64,000 bases of DNA. Origin: Alligator mississippiensis (Eukaryota > Chordata > Crocodylia > Alligatoridae). Positions 37,346 to 49,170 of the stretch are shown here, piece by piece; positions within the stretch are counted from its first letter, which is position 1, and each line of letters begins with the position of its first letter. Under the pieces are notes generated by a model. That model did not search any database, was not told where the DNA came from, and saw only the letters and a list, made by a program, of their open reading frames with translations. Where the stretch lies: assembly GCF_030867095.1 (NCBI RefSeq), contig NC_081837.1:15642501-15706500 (forward strand), read 5' to 3'. Made by a program: the position numbers and the translations under genes.

Positions 37346-37361
37346 AAGAGAGAGAGAGAGA
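37291..37361. repeat. (GT)n then (GA)n microsatellite
   Basis: About 24 GT units run to 37338, followed by GA-rich repeats to 37361. Confidence 0.95.
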
Positions 37362-37979
37362 TTAAAATTGAACTAGCTCTGGTGATTGGGAAGTAAAGGG
37401 CTTGTTTCTTTTTAGGACTAAATAGTAAAGTGATAACTCAAGGGACAGATTTTGAAGATCATTTCAATCCCCAAAGTACTGAGCTCCTTTGCACTTTCAG
37501 ACAAGTTTTTGGTCTTTAAATGAAAGTGGAGGTATTTAGAAAATCCTGTCCTAATTGTGAGCAGAGGATTTGAAAGTCTGGTCCTGGTCTCCTCTAAAAA
37601 TCTGAAGCCCAAAGAAGAATAGGAGAGTGTGGTTAAAAGCATTAATCCCAGAATACATTTTAAGTTTGACCTCTGCATTGCTTGGCCTTTCTGTTGCTCC
37701 ACCAAAAATTGTGGACACCATATTGGTCATCATTGCCCTCTAGTTCTAGCACTCAGAGGATGTGTCTATATTGCAGACAGCTGCATTGTGTAGAATTAAG
37801 CAAACTAGTATTAAATGAGCTAGCTCAGGTACAGGAAGCAATGCAGCTGCAATATCATGGAGCTCATTCATCATGCAGGATAATTTATGCTGTTGAGTCT
37901 TGGGAAAGTGGCAATGTGATCTCTGGATGCTGCAGGACAGCCACTTGACTAACCATCTTCCACCCTGACTGTCGTGCAG

Positions 37980-39060
37980 AGCTATGGAAGCTTCCTGGAA
38001 AAGGAAGGTAGCACGTGGGTGTGCAACCTTTCATTCCAGCATGGGGGGCTTACTGATAGCTGCCCCGCGCATACAGGCTTGGAGAATCTTCACTGTGATT
38101 GGTAAAGCCCTTCCACCAAATCGGGCAATTGCTGGGGAGGAGCTTGCCCCACCCCTAGCCAGGGAGAGGCACAGAGGCCCGGACCTGGTTTAAGCCTGCG
38201 CTCTGCAGGTCCGGTTGACGTTCGGGGGGGGGCAGAGCCTCCAACAAGAATAAAAAGGAGCTGCGTGTCCAGCATGCGGCAGACACCGCAAGGGACAGAG
38301 ACGAGAGCAGGGCCAAGAAGAGCTGGGGAAGAGCAGCCCAGCGGGCAGATGCTGCTTTAGCGGCGCACAGAGTCCAAACCCTGGGAGCTGTACGAGGCAT
38401 CTTGGGTCTGCAACCCCAGGCATGTGGCTGGGACCTCGGTGCATGCAGCAGTGCATGGTACCAGACCCTGGGAGTTGCACAAGGCAGCTCGGGTCTGCAA
38501 CCCCTGGCGTGCAGCCGGGACCTCGGTGCACCAGCGGTGCATAAAGCTTTAGACCCTGGAAGCAGCTTGAGGAGGCTTGGGTCTGTGATCCCTGGCAAGT
38601 GGTCAGGGAACTCGTTGCAGGCGGTGCTGCATGGAGCTAGACCCTGGGAGCCGCTTGAGGCAGCTCAGGTCTGCAGCCACCAGCCCAAGGCCAGTGGCTC
38701 AGTGCAGACAACACTGCTTAGAGAGGCCGGGAGCGGACTGAGCCCCGGCACTACATGAGGCAGCTCAGGCCTCCAACCCCCAGCAGAAGGCAGAGTACTC
38801 AGTGCATGAGACGGTGCACAGAGCCACCTGTGGGTGGCAGCCCAAGGGGAGCCACAGGCCTGGGAGAACACACATGTGAGGAGCAACTTGGCCAAGGGGA
38901 CAAGAACCACCCATCCAGGCCCCAAAGTCATGAGCTGTTGGAGAAGGGATTTTCTTAGGGAGGTGTTCCCTTGGGCCCCCCATAGGCCTCGGGAGCATCT
39001 TCTTCCCCTGCAGGCTGGAGCACAGCCAATGTCCCCATGATCAGTCTGGGCTGTGGGGCA
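37980..39060. repeat. GC-rich block with an 88-bp tandem repeat
   Basis: Within this GC-rich block the unit starting CCCTGGGAGC and containing GGGTCTGCAACCCC recurs at 38379, 38466, 38554 and 38642, that is every 87-88 bp. A longer, diverged fifth unit follows from about 38743. Upstream lies a TTTAAG and AATAAAAAGG-containing stretch. Open frames follow the repeat period and show no known domain. It may be part of an interspersed element, but I cannot name one. Confidence 0.75.
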
Positions 39061-39377
39061 CTTATAGAATTAAGTTTAACCAGTTGTTGAAGTGCCTTAT
39101 ATTTTGGGGGAGAGTGCCTCATATTTTGAGGACATTTTAACTTTGTATATTAGTAGTTTAATAGAGTGTTAAGTATAAACTTCTTAAGGGACTGCTGGGA
39201 CCCCTTCCCTGATCGTTATATATACTTACCTATACTCACCTGTGCATATTTGTGTTTGAATGTTGTTTAGTGTCTACCTGTATTTACTTGTTGTTTATCC
39301 GTGTTAGATTAACTGATTATCAACTCCTTGCTTGGGGTTGCCTGAAGGGGTGTAATGTTTCACCCTTTATCTGCAGG

Positions 39378-39399
39378 ACATAGCAAAATGTGATAATTG

Positions 39400-39458
<59 letters not shown>

Positions 39459-39502
39459 TAGACACACACACACAAATGTACAATTATCATATTTTGCTAT
39501 GT
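39378..39502. repeat. Inverted repeat with GT/AC microsatellite stem
   Basis: ACATAGCAAAATGTGATAAT on the left pairs with ATTATCATATTTTGCTATGT on the right. The arms continue inward through GTAC and a (GT)n tract against an (AC)n tract. The loop is TATATATATTAG. Left arm about 39378-39420, right arm about 39462-39502. AT-rich repeats follow to 39530. Confidence 0.85.
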
Positions 39503-40338
39503 GTATATATATATATATATGTATGTGCGTGCATGCGCGTGTGTGTATATAATGAATATCAATTTTCTTTTGATTTTGTATATATTAATAAATCTGTATA
39601 TAGTTAAGCATCCCTTGTCCTGGCTTGACTCTATAGGGAGTAGAGGGATCTGGCCTGCAGTTTGCAGATCCCTCACAGCACTCCTGTCTTGCCATCTATC
39701 CCTTCTATCTGGAGAAGGGAGCACATTACTTGGGTGCACCTGGGTTACACTAGTTTAGCAGAACCAGAAAAGCCATTCTGTGAAATCTGGCTGGGCCGGC
39801 CTCTGAGGCAGGAGCAGCTTGTGCTTCTCCATGGACGACTTCTCCCCCATCTGGGTACCTGTTATATTGTTATGCATCAGGGTTCATTTGCTGCATTTTC
39901 TCAGTTAAGGCCAGATTTGTTGGAATAGATCACATGCAGCTAGTCACCTTGTGGGTGTGCAATGTTATGGCTAACCAGGGACCGAGGAAGGTAACTGATT
40001 CCTTTGGAGTCAGACTGGGCTTCAGCCAATTCAGCAGAGGCTGTTTTGTTACTTAGATGATGAGAAATTGAGACTGGCTGAATCAGAAAAAACAAATCCC
40101 AGATGCCTAGCTTCAGCTGAGAAATGGTCAGCACAATTCAGGATGGGTTTGTGTGCAAAAGAAACCCTCCCCACAGTGGGGAGTTCTTTCTACAGATTTA
40201 AATACAGCAAAGGGGGGCATTTAGCTTGACACAAGGTAAAAACTGGGCCACCCTTGTCTTCCTAGTCAATATATCTAGCTGACTGCCTGGCAGTGGCCTA
40301 GTACATCATTACCTTCTGTAATTCCCCAGGTTATTTAG

Positions 40339-41006
40339 TAGAGCTGTGCAAAGCTTTAGGTGCCGATTCAATTTGGAGGAGATTCGGCCTGATTTGGTGG
40401 CCAATTCTCCAGATTGAATCAGGGGGCCCAATTAAAAGGCCCAAATTAATTTGAAGCTCTCCGAATCAATTCGGAAAAGATTCTGAGAGCTTTGGCAATT
40501 CGGGCAGTCCCCACTCGCTGCAGCAGGGAGCTGGACCCAGACTAAGTAGGGGGCAGGGGACCATGGGTGGACCCCTGTCAGCCCCCAGCCCCTGCCTCCT
40601 CCCCCAGCCCCCCCACGGCTGCCCCACCTGCCCCAGCTCCAGCCTTTTAAGAAAAACAAAAAGCCCCAAACCCCAGGCTCACCAGTTCCTGCAGTGGCCT
40701 CAGGGCTTCTGGGGGCTCATGCAGAGCCCCCCCATGCAGCATAGGGCAATAGGGAGCAGTGGGGATAGGCCCCCTGCCAAGCAGGAGCTGGTGAGTCAGG
40801 ACTTTTGGGGCTTTTTTTTCCTTTCTTAAAAGGGCCAGAGCTGGGGCAGGCAGGGGATGGGGCCTGCTTGATTCAGCTGATTTGGCAGCAGCTGAAATCA
40901 CCAAATCGATTTGGGACCGTGATTCGAATCACTGAATCAAATCGCTGTCCCCTGAATCGGTCACATCTGAATCAAAAGCAAATACTGATCACTTTGTACA
41001 GGCCTA
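40339..41006. mobile_element. Palindromic hAT-like element, copy D
   Basis: This 668-bp copy starts TAGAGCTGTGCAAAGCTTTAG and ends CACTTTGTACAGGCCTA. Octamers TTATTTAG (40331-40338) and TTATTTAA (41007-41014) match at seven of eight positions. It has the same GATTCGG-rich arms and a shortened G-rich core. Confidence 0.88.
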
Positions 41007-41611
41007 TTATTTAAATGTCTCCTTTTTATCTCCCTATCTTGGCTGCCATTATTACAGTCCCAGTTTTACATGGGCACTTTTTCTTTATTGGTTTCCAGGG
41101 TTGGGCTGCTGCATCAGTGCTAATTTTTTTGTAGTTTTCAGACATCTGCATGCTTTTCCTGTAATTCTCCCAGTTAGTCTCAACCTAGACAGTTTTCACT
41201 AAGGAAACAAAGCACAGTGCTGTTAAAAAAAAACCCACAACAACAATACAGGAAAATGTTTCTTCCTCCCCTACACACACATAATGCATGCACGATTCAG
41301 ATTCCTACCTTTCCTCCCTGACTGCATGAGGACATAGAAAATTATGTGATGCAAACTCTAAGGAACACTTCTTTATCAATACAATGACAATGCTGGAGAG
41401 GATAAATGATAGAATTAGAATGATAGGTAAAGACCTATAAACACTACTGTTACTAATACTATCCAACTTTTATGTGGCAAGCACTTCTGTAGAACTGGTT
41501 CCACCACATGCCACACTAGTGCTGGTGGCATGTGGGGAACCCAGAACAGTGATGGTTCACTCAAATCACCCCAAACTTGCATGGCCTCCCATTGCACATT
41601 GGGCATGGTGG

Positions 41612-42296
41612 GATTCATAGATGTTAGGGTCGGAAGGGACCTCAATAGATCATTGAGTCCGACCCCCTGCATAAGCAGGAAAGAGTGCTGGGTCTAGATG
41701 ACCACAGCCAGATGCCCATCTAACCTCCTCTTGAAGACCCCCGGGGTAGGGGAGAGCACCACCTCCCTTGGGAGCCCGTTCCAGACCTTGGCCACTCGAA
41801 CTGTGAAGAAGTTCTTCCTAATGTCCAGTCTAAATCTGCTCTCTACTAGCATGTGGCCATTGTTTCTTGTAACCCCCGGGGGCGCCTTGGTGAATAAATC
41901 CTTACCAATTCCCTTCTGTGCCCCCGTGATGAACTTATAGGTAGCCACAAGGTCGCCTCTCAACCTTCTCTTGCGGAGGCTGAAAAGGTCCAGTTTCTCT
42001 AGTCTCTCCTCGTAGGGCTTGGTCTGCAGGCCCTTGACCATACGAGTTGCCCTTCGCTGGACCCTCTCCAGGTTATCCGCATCCCTCTTGAAGTGCGGCG
42101 CCCAGAATTGCACGCAGTACTCCAACTGCGGTCTGACCAGCACCCGATAGAGGGGAAGTATCACCTCCTTGGACCTATTTGTCATGCATCTGCTGATGCA
42201 CGATAAAGTGCCATTGGCTTTTCTGATGGCTTCGTCACACTGCCGGCTCATGTTCATCTTGGAGTCCACTAGGACTCCAAGATCCCTTTCCACCTG
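41612..42296 (-). mobile_element. CR1 LINE 3' fragment, young
   Basis: An open frame on the minus strand (206 codons, 42314-41694) holds the C-terminal CR1 ORF2 region: ERDLGVLVDSKMNMS, YCVQFWAPHFKRD and [13 protein letters not shown]. It is very close to the copy at 52.66-53.87 kb, so both belong to one young subfamily. The element ends in TTCATAGATGTTAGGG on +. A 12-bp inverted repeat (CCCATTGCACAT at 41588 and its complement at 42297) flanks it. Confidence 0.92.
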
Positions 42297-42302
42297 ATGT
42301 GC

Positions 42303-42395
42303 AATGGGACCCACGCTGACTTCCTGCCCCTTGGGCAGAGGGTTGGATCCAATGTTCTCGCAAGGTCCCTTCCAGCCCTAATGTCTATAACATTT
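42303..42395 (+). mobile_element. CR1 3' tail of another subfamily
   Basis: GCTGACTTCCTGCCCCTTGG, then GGTTGGATCCAATGTTCTCG and CCAGCCCTAATGTCTAT match the last 90 bp of the CR1 copies at 0.2 and 21.3 kb. It abuts the minus-strand CR1 head to head. Confidence 0.85.
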
Positions 42396-42499
42396 CTCAG
42401 GTCTCAGTTGTGTGATCTTGGATCATTTTGACATCTTCCAGGGGCCTTAGTGGCACCACAAACAGAAACTATTTGTAACAGAGTAGCACCTAAAGACCT

Positions 42500-42715
42500 C
42501 AAATGTAACTGTGCTACTGTGCGCTAGGCACTGTACAACCCCATCCAGAAACAGTCCCTGCCCCCAACAAGCTTACAGTCAAAATTTACAAGATAAAAGA
42601 TAATGGGAATGAAAATAAGTTTAGAGGGAGAATAACTCATTCAGTATCACACATCACAAGGTAACTGATAGCACCCCTGTCCTCCTGGTCTAGCACCCTA
42701 TCCATTAGACCACAT
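42500..42715 (-). repeat. Ancient tRNA-type SINE relic
   Basis: The + strand shows GCGCTAGGCACTGTACAAC, CAGTCCCTGCCCCCAACAAG and then, reversed, a tRNA-like head (GTGGTCTAATGGATAGGGTG). These motifs recur widely in reptile genomes. It is not a functional tRNA gene: only the anticodon-arm-like portion remains. Confidence 0.45.
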
Positions 42716-42877
42716 TAATTCCCACAAATCACAATGCCTCATCCTAGTAATGTGATGAGTCTAGTATCAGTGTGCATTCTAGTGTTTAACAGTCTGCTTT
42801 TTTGTTACTTCTATAGAGATTCTTCCTTGAAGTATCAGGCTTTTTGGGCAAATAGCTTGAGCTGGTGTGGAAAAATC

Positions 42878-42883
<6 letters not shown>

Positions 42884-42908
<25 letters not shown>

Positions 42909-42909
42909 A
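42884..42909. repeat. Poly(A) tract of 26
   Basis: Uninterrupted A run; no retroposed sequence that I recognise precedes it. Confidence 0.9.
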
Positions 42910-43699
42910 TGACAGAGGATGTGCGTTTCAGAATGCGTGTCAAGTAAATCATCCATTCAATCCAGAACTATACAAGAAAATACAATTAGATTAACCACCG
43001 AGTGCATAGCTAGCAATTCATCACCTATAAATGATTTTAAAAGCATGTAGCTGATATGACCTCCTTAATTCCTCAAGTTGTTGATTCCAATTATTAGCAA
43101 CCAGGTAGCAAAAAAAGGGTTCTCTTTATCCCAAAAGATTTCTTACTTTTGGATACAATAAGTCAGTTTATTCAATGATCACTAGGACATGAGCAGTTAA
43201 TAGCTTGCATCAGTTCTTTCTCCACTCCAATGCTCCAGAGTAGATCTATTATCACATTTACAGACTAACTTAAACAGCAATAGTGCTTCTTCTCCAGGGG
43301 TAAGAAATCCAACCCACTTTTTGTAAAGGGCTCTGGGATGTTCTTGACTATTACAGCTCCAAAGGAATTTACATAATTGGTTATGAATAATTTGTAACTT
43401 GTCGAAAAGTCTCCATGTAGCTATCTGATTTAGTACATTTCAGGAGCAGCAGATTTTAATACAGTTTTTAATTGCAAGATCATAATTTAAGCTCATCAGT
43501 ACTGCCTAACGAAGCAGGTATATTAGACAAAACTCCTCTCAGAGTCATCTCATGTACCTATTACATACATACAGGACAACTAGCTTGGCAGTGCATCATT
43601 GCCACTGAGTTTCTCTACACAGAAACAAAAAAATGAAGGAGTCTAGATAGCAAGAATTCTGTACATGTTTGCCTTTGTGCTTCATAAAGAGAAATGATT

Positions 43700-43860
43700 T
43701 TTTTTTTTGCTCTAGGCACTGGGCTAAAGAGATATGGGTTCAGTTTCCAACTCTGCTAGAGAGTGAGTGAGTGAGTGAGTGAGTGTGACCATGGCCCAGT
43801 CACTCCGTTTGGAATTAGGAATAATAATACAACCACAGCTCATTGTGAGGGGGGAAGGCA
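43700..43860 (+). repeat. MIR/CORE-SINE with internal GAGT microsatellite
   Basis: GGGTTCAGTTTCCAACTCTGC, GTGACCATGGCCCAGTCACT and GGAATAATAATACAACCACA follow the order of MIR consensus blocks. Six GAGT units (about 43759-43784) have expanded between the tRNA part and the core. Confidence 0.65.
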
Positions 43861-43864
43861 TTGG

Positions 43865-46306
43865 ACACGGAGGTGTAAATTCTATTGAGCAAGGGTGCAT
43901 AGCAATATGTAGCTCACATCACTTAGGAGAAGAAAGGTATGCTTGGCACAAGATGGCTTTGATTTTCCAGAGGCAATTCCTACAGCTAAGACCTCCAGTT
44001 GTACAAAATGCATCTTTTTTTTTTTTTTCTTTTTTCCCCCCCGCCCACGTTCATGATGACAGAATCAATCATTGGTGGAATCAATGCAGATGGGAATTTC
44101 CACAGGAATACCCATTGCTTGCCTGAATGTGTGACAGTATCTTGTTCATACAAGAAATGGAAGACACGGCAGGTAGTCTGGGTTAAAGTGGGCAAGCATG
44201 TGTGCATGCAAGTGAAGTGGACTGAGCAAAAGATAGGAGTAGAACAGGGCCTGTATTTTCAGTGGAATAAAGTACTGTTACTGCAATTAACCTTCTTGTT
44301 TTTCTCCTTTATTGTATCTACAATGTTCTCATTTTGGCAGCTAGGAACACGGAATCAGAAGAGGTCTCCTTACTCAGTGCCTGTCACATAATCCCGTTCA
44401 TAAAATGCTCAAGTAGCTATGTAATAAAACTTCATCTACATATTTCTATGGACAGTCCATATTTCTAGAGGGCTATCAGAATAAGCCAATCACCTAAATT
44501 CTTTTAAAAATCTGTTTTCAATACAAGGAAGGAACATTATCTACGAGCACTTAAGTGCTTGCATAAAGCCAAGCCTGTGTTTCAGGTTCCGTTGACTTAA
44601 TTTGTCATCAAGTCAAACAAAACTTATGCTGAAGTGTTCTGCTAAATCTCAAGTACCTTTATTCTTCATATGCTTCATTTAGATAAGTCTTCAAAGGAAA
44701 TTAAGCATGTTTTAATGCTTTCTTAAATTAAGGCCAAAAGTTAGTTTGCACTTCATGACTATATAATATAATTTGCTGTGTTTGTCTACAGTGAAATACA
44801 CAATAAAAAAAAAGAAATCATACCTTCAAACTATTAAAAAGATGCATCTCACTTCCTTTATTTTCTTTTGTCAAATGCTGGGAATAGGTAGTTTATTGTC
44901 CTGAAACCAAAAGCACTTCAGCCTGTCAATCTTTCTGCAAGGCAGAAGCTAGCTGAATAATACATTTTGCCTTAAATTATACAACTGTGTCATTGGCCTA
45001 ACATTAAAAGGTAGGCCATTAATAAAGAGAGAAAATAAAGTGGTCCTTAATTATGCAAGGCATTAAAGTCTGAGTGTTTTGCTTCTGCAGCATACTCACT
45101 TTATGAGAATAAATGTTTTAATACAGTGTGAACTTTTCTCTGGAAATCACAGCTCAGAGACAATCCCCTCTCCCTTCTAATGCACCTTATTTTGAGACTT
45201 GTCCTGCTGTATCTTCTGACTTCTTGTTTTGTGCCTTACAGAAAGAAGTGAAGATTTGCAAGTCCTTGTTTTGCTTGCACAGCGACTTGCTTTGCCATTT
45301 ACAGGAGACATTTTCAGAGATAAAATGAGCTGGCACCCAAATCCCATTAATATCCTGGGGAAACTGTGCTTTTTGGGCCTTTGACAATTGCTGCTGGTGT
45401 GCTTTGAAAATATGAGCCTAGCTAGATAAAGTCAAAGGGGCCTGAGGGAATGCCTGCACATCTCTACCCAGCTCCAACCTTAATGAACCATATCCAGCCT
45501 GGTGTAACCACACTTCCAGGTGGTTTCAAGAGATTTGTATGCCATCCCCCTTGCTTACTCAAGCTGCTTCTTTCTATCTGCTGGAATTAAAACTGCAAGA
45601 AACCCTCACATTTAACATGTATTGAACATCCACGGGTTTAGCTTTTTATGAGATTTTGACATTTTGACCGTTGCCAGTTCTCACTATTTTTGCCAGCAGT
45701 CAGCTTCTCTTCCCTGAACCAAATTTTCCCCTCCTTTTGGTTAAATGCTGGCAAAACCTGCATTTCATTTCACTGAACATTGGTCATTTCGTTTAAAAAA
45801 AAAAAAAAAAATGTGCAGTCTTCCCTTGAAGAATAGCATCTAAGCCCAGTTTGTATTTATGAATAATGACTTTGTGACTTTGAGAGGGTCAAGTACTACA
45901 TATCCCCTTGTTAAGATTGCACCTCAGACATCGGGAAAGTTGGAATGAGTTCTTGCCTTGAACAGAGGCTGCTTCTCTCTGGGCCTGCAAAATCCTTCTA
46001 GCTCAAGATTATTTACCCTAGTCTAATAAAAACACTTTGAAGAACAGATCAGTATTCTACACATTAGCTATTCCTGTGCCTGTGAAAAGTTTATTTCAAT
46101 AAAAAGGTGCACTTCTTCCTTCAGAATAATTAAGTGCGAGTTATACGGAGGTAAAATACAGGAAAGACCAAGCACTTTAGGGTCAACCTAAGGTAAACTC
46201 ACCGATATCAGCTCCTGAAAAGGGATAATGGGCTACTTTTGGTGAGTTTACCTCCTGGTAAATGGAGAAGTGCAGTGAAGGAGAGATGTAGCCTCAGGGA
46301 AGGGAA

Positions 46307-46310
<4 letters not shown>
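43865..46310. other. Intergenic stretch, nothing recognised
   Basis: The open frame 43999-44391 (130 codons) begins in a T-tract and has no recognised motif, so I do not call it a gene. A poly(A) tract lies at 45795-45811. Confidence 0.4.

Positions 46311-46339
<29 letters not shown>
46311..46339. repeat. Poly(T) tract of 29
   Basis: Uninterrupted T run; no identified element adjoins it. Confidence 0.9.
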
Positions 46340-46342
<3 letters not shown>

Positions 46343-46865
46343 TAGTGCATGCAAACCTACAGGGTTAAAGGGAATCAGGATAGGCTATGGCAAGACAATA
46401 CCCTACACAGCAAACATTTTCACTTGCTAAGGAAATATATTGTTGCAGGAGCACTCTGTCAAAATACAGCACTACATTCTGGCTGCATTTCAGCTCAAAC
46501 TTTCTTTCCTGCCCTCATGAAGCATTAAAGAGTAATTCATTTTTAGGTTTGTTTTTTTTCATGCAAATCCTATTCCTGTCTGTCTGGATCTGCTGTCAAT
46601 AATACAGGAATTATTGCAAGTATTTGTGGAGGGAGGGGATGGGGAGGGGTTTGCCCTTATCACAAAGCACATTCCAAGGGGAAGAAAAGGGGAGGAACTG
46701 AGAACTGTTGTCATTACGGAGAACAACAGGTTTGGAGCCTATGGCTTTATTCTGACTTGGGTATGTCTGCAAGATACTCACTGCCGAGCTGAAAAAAAAA
46801 AAAAATCAGTGTGGCAGCAAAAGAAAGCCACCCAGGCTCTGTCTGAATAGCAAGGTTGGGTCCGG

Positions 46866-47190
46866 TCTGAATGGAGCTCTCAAGGCTGAGGACTTCTGCC
46901 AGGAGAACAAGGAGTATCACTAGAGTCTCCTGAACTCCTTTGTCTGTAAAGCAACTCGGGAGACTGCACTGATGCCAAGTGATCAATGGAGCATCACTAG
47001 AGTCTCCACGACTAGCAGCTGATCAATGGAGTAGCACTACAGCCTGTATTGCTGCCAGATGATTACTGGAGCAGCACTAGGCAGTATTACTGCAAGCTGT
47101 TCTATGGAGCGGCAAAGGCGTTTGTATCACTGCCATTTCATTAGCAGAGTGGCACCGGAGTCTGTATCGCTGACAGCTGATCAATGAAGG
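46866..47190. repeat. Degenerate 40-bp minisatellite
   Basis: Units beginning GATCAATGGAGCAGCACTAG start at 46981, 47021, 47061, 47099, 47139 and (partial) 47179, spaced 38-40 bp. Two or three weaker units precede them from about 46866. The units vary by about a third of positions, so the array is old. It encodes no open frame across the whole array. Confidence 0.85.
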
Positions 47191-47224
47191 GGAATATAAT
47201 AATCATGATGTGGTGTTTTACAGG

Positions 47225-47480
47225 ATATGGGCCTTTAATCTGAGGATCTCAAAACTCTTTATGGACATTTTATTGGTAAGCTGCAAGTTCCTCCTCCCTC
47301 CCCCCCCCTCCACCTTGGTGAGGTCATGTAGGTTTGTAGTCATCCCCATTTTACAGAGACGTGAACTTTAGATTAGGTTAAAGGGCCCAGTTTGATACCC
47401 ATGGACTTCAGGGAGTGAAGGTGGCTCTAAAGCCAGACAGGCTTAGCACTTGGAAAGGGGACAGCTCTTTTAAGAAATCT
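47225..47480 (-). repeat. MIR/CORE-SINE relic
   Basis: CATCCCCATTTTACAGAGAC followed by AGGTTAAAGGGCCC matches the reverse of the MIR core. A second piece of this kind is at 47730-47790 (AGCTGGGAATATAGCCCCAG, then TCCTGACTCCC). Confidence 0.5.
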
Positions 47481-48504
47481 GGTCAAAAATATCACAACAG
47501 GGAGCTATTGCAGGGTCCTTTGCTGGTTGGAAAAAGCCAACTCCATGTAACTTGCTGAAGGCTGTAAGTGCCAATGACAGAAGCTGCTGTTAAATCCGGG
47601 GGTTTGCACTCCCTGGATAAACTCCTCTCTCATCCATGCCAATGAGAATCTGGGCGCTCACTTCAAACCTGGGGCCAGGATTTCGCTTGCCATCTCTTCA
47701 CTAACCACTGAAATTTCTTTCCTCTCAGAGCTGGGAATATAGCCCCAGAGTCCTGACTCCCGTTTCCCCAACTCTGTCCTTCAAGACTGTAACGTGGATG
47801 GAGTCTATGTACATTTGGGGTGATTTTTCTCAATCTGTTATTGCATTTCAAATGAATGTATCAAGTAACACAGCTAAAATGTTCTTTCTTTGCCCTTCTG
47901 TTTCTCAGTGCCATACTTCCTAGGCAAGCTGCTTGATTGCACACGATCTTGTTTTGAAGTCAGAGGCCAAGGCTAACTAATCTTTCTTCCCAATTCATTC
48001 CCCAGATCTCGGAGTACCCCTTGTTGCCCTACACTTCGCATTCTGCATTTTCAAAATGTGCTGCACGCTTCCTATGAAGTCTGCATACAATAACCTACGT
48101 ATTCTGTTGCTAGCTCCCCACTGATTGATGCTGAATGCTTCTACACAGTATATCCACACACTTTATACCGAATGCTTCTATATATACACACACACACCGC
48201 ACAGTAAATTTGTTGCTTTTAGTTTACAGCTGCCAATTTGTGCAGAAGGTTTTCATGTATTAGTGCCAACACTCCTTCCTCCTAGTCTATTCCACATGTC
48301 ACTTCCTTTCAAGATATCTCCGATTATTTTTGGTTCCTAACCTCATGCTGTGTTTAACACAATGAGATGTTGATGTAAATGGAACAATGTACATTGAGGC
48401 AAAGGAGCTATACTAAGTCACATGAGCTAAGGGTAAGTCCCCATAAATCAGCTTTCAGTCCTGTACGTTAAGACAATCTGTTTCAATTATATCTGTGAAG
48501 AGAC

Positions 48505-49170
48505 TTCTCTACAAAATCGCCTGTACCCCATCGTCGATCCCCAGCTCCCAGAGGCACAGGCTGGCTTCCATCAGGGCGGCTCAACCACTGACCAGGTCTC
48601 CCGCCTCGCTGTGGGCATTATGGCAGCTTTTGAAGGAGGACAGAAGTGTGGAGCAGTCTTTGTAGACTTACCTTCAGCCTATGCAGCCCATCATCAGTGG
48701 TATTGCTCCCCCTGACATCTGCTGTGAGCAGCAATGTTTCATAGACCATAATCGCTACCTGCATCATCAGCACATCTGCTTAGACCCTCCAGTTGGGCAG
48801 CACCTCCAATCAAGGAAACCCCTCATCACCCAACTGCACCACCTGCCCTCTATTTCCAAAGGTTCTTCCCCAGAAGACGGAGCTGCACAAGTATGGGAAG
48901 AACGATCAGCCTCTGAGAACTGCAGACTCAAAACATTCATCCCAAACCCCTCTACAAGATCTCCTGGCTTTGATTTGGACAGACTCTCCTGGGTCTGCCT
49001 CCATAGACTCCGAATTGGCTATGGCCGCTTCTGCCATAACATGCATCAAATGGGCCTGACACCATGTGCCACTTGTGAATGTGGCGCCCCCCTCACGGAC
49101 TGCAAACTACATCATTACAGTGCCCTGGAAACCTCAATGCCCTCAACATCCCCTCTCGTTCCTAGCTTAG
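48505..49170 (+). mobile_element. Jockey-like LINE relic, internally deleted
   Basis: The first part reads in one frame as PEAQAGFHQGGSTTDQV and KCGAVFVDLPSAY, the fingers and first catalytic block of a vertebrate jockey/I-type reverse transcriptase (usual form AGFRPGRSTTDQ..AVFVDLTAAYD). The catalytic Asp block is then cut short near 48690 and the sequence passes straight to the C-terminal region. There, in the open frame 48681-49415, DLDRLSWVCLHRLRIGYGRF and CATCECGAP match the family's RLRTG.GRF and C.CG motif. So most of the palm domain is missing. It is an old, dead copy of a family different from CR1. Confidence 0.75.

Noticed and set aside
37980-39600. Possible LTR-type repeat around the GC-rich tandem block
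   Set aside because: No matching pair of terminal repeats, primer site or coding remnant is visible.
39404-39607. Cys/Val- and Tyr/Ile-rich open frames
   Set aside because: They are translations of GT and TA microsatellites.
42671-42715. tRNA-like text on the minus strand
   Set aside because: Only part of a tRNA shape is present and the text belongs to a SINE-type relic, so it is not a tRNA gene.
43999-44391. 130-codon frame
   Set aside because: Starts in a T-tract encoding poly-Phe and shows no motif.
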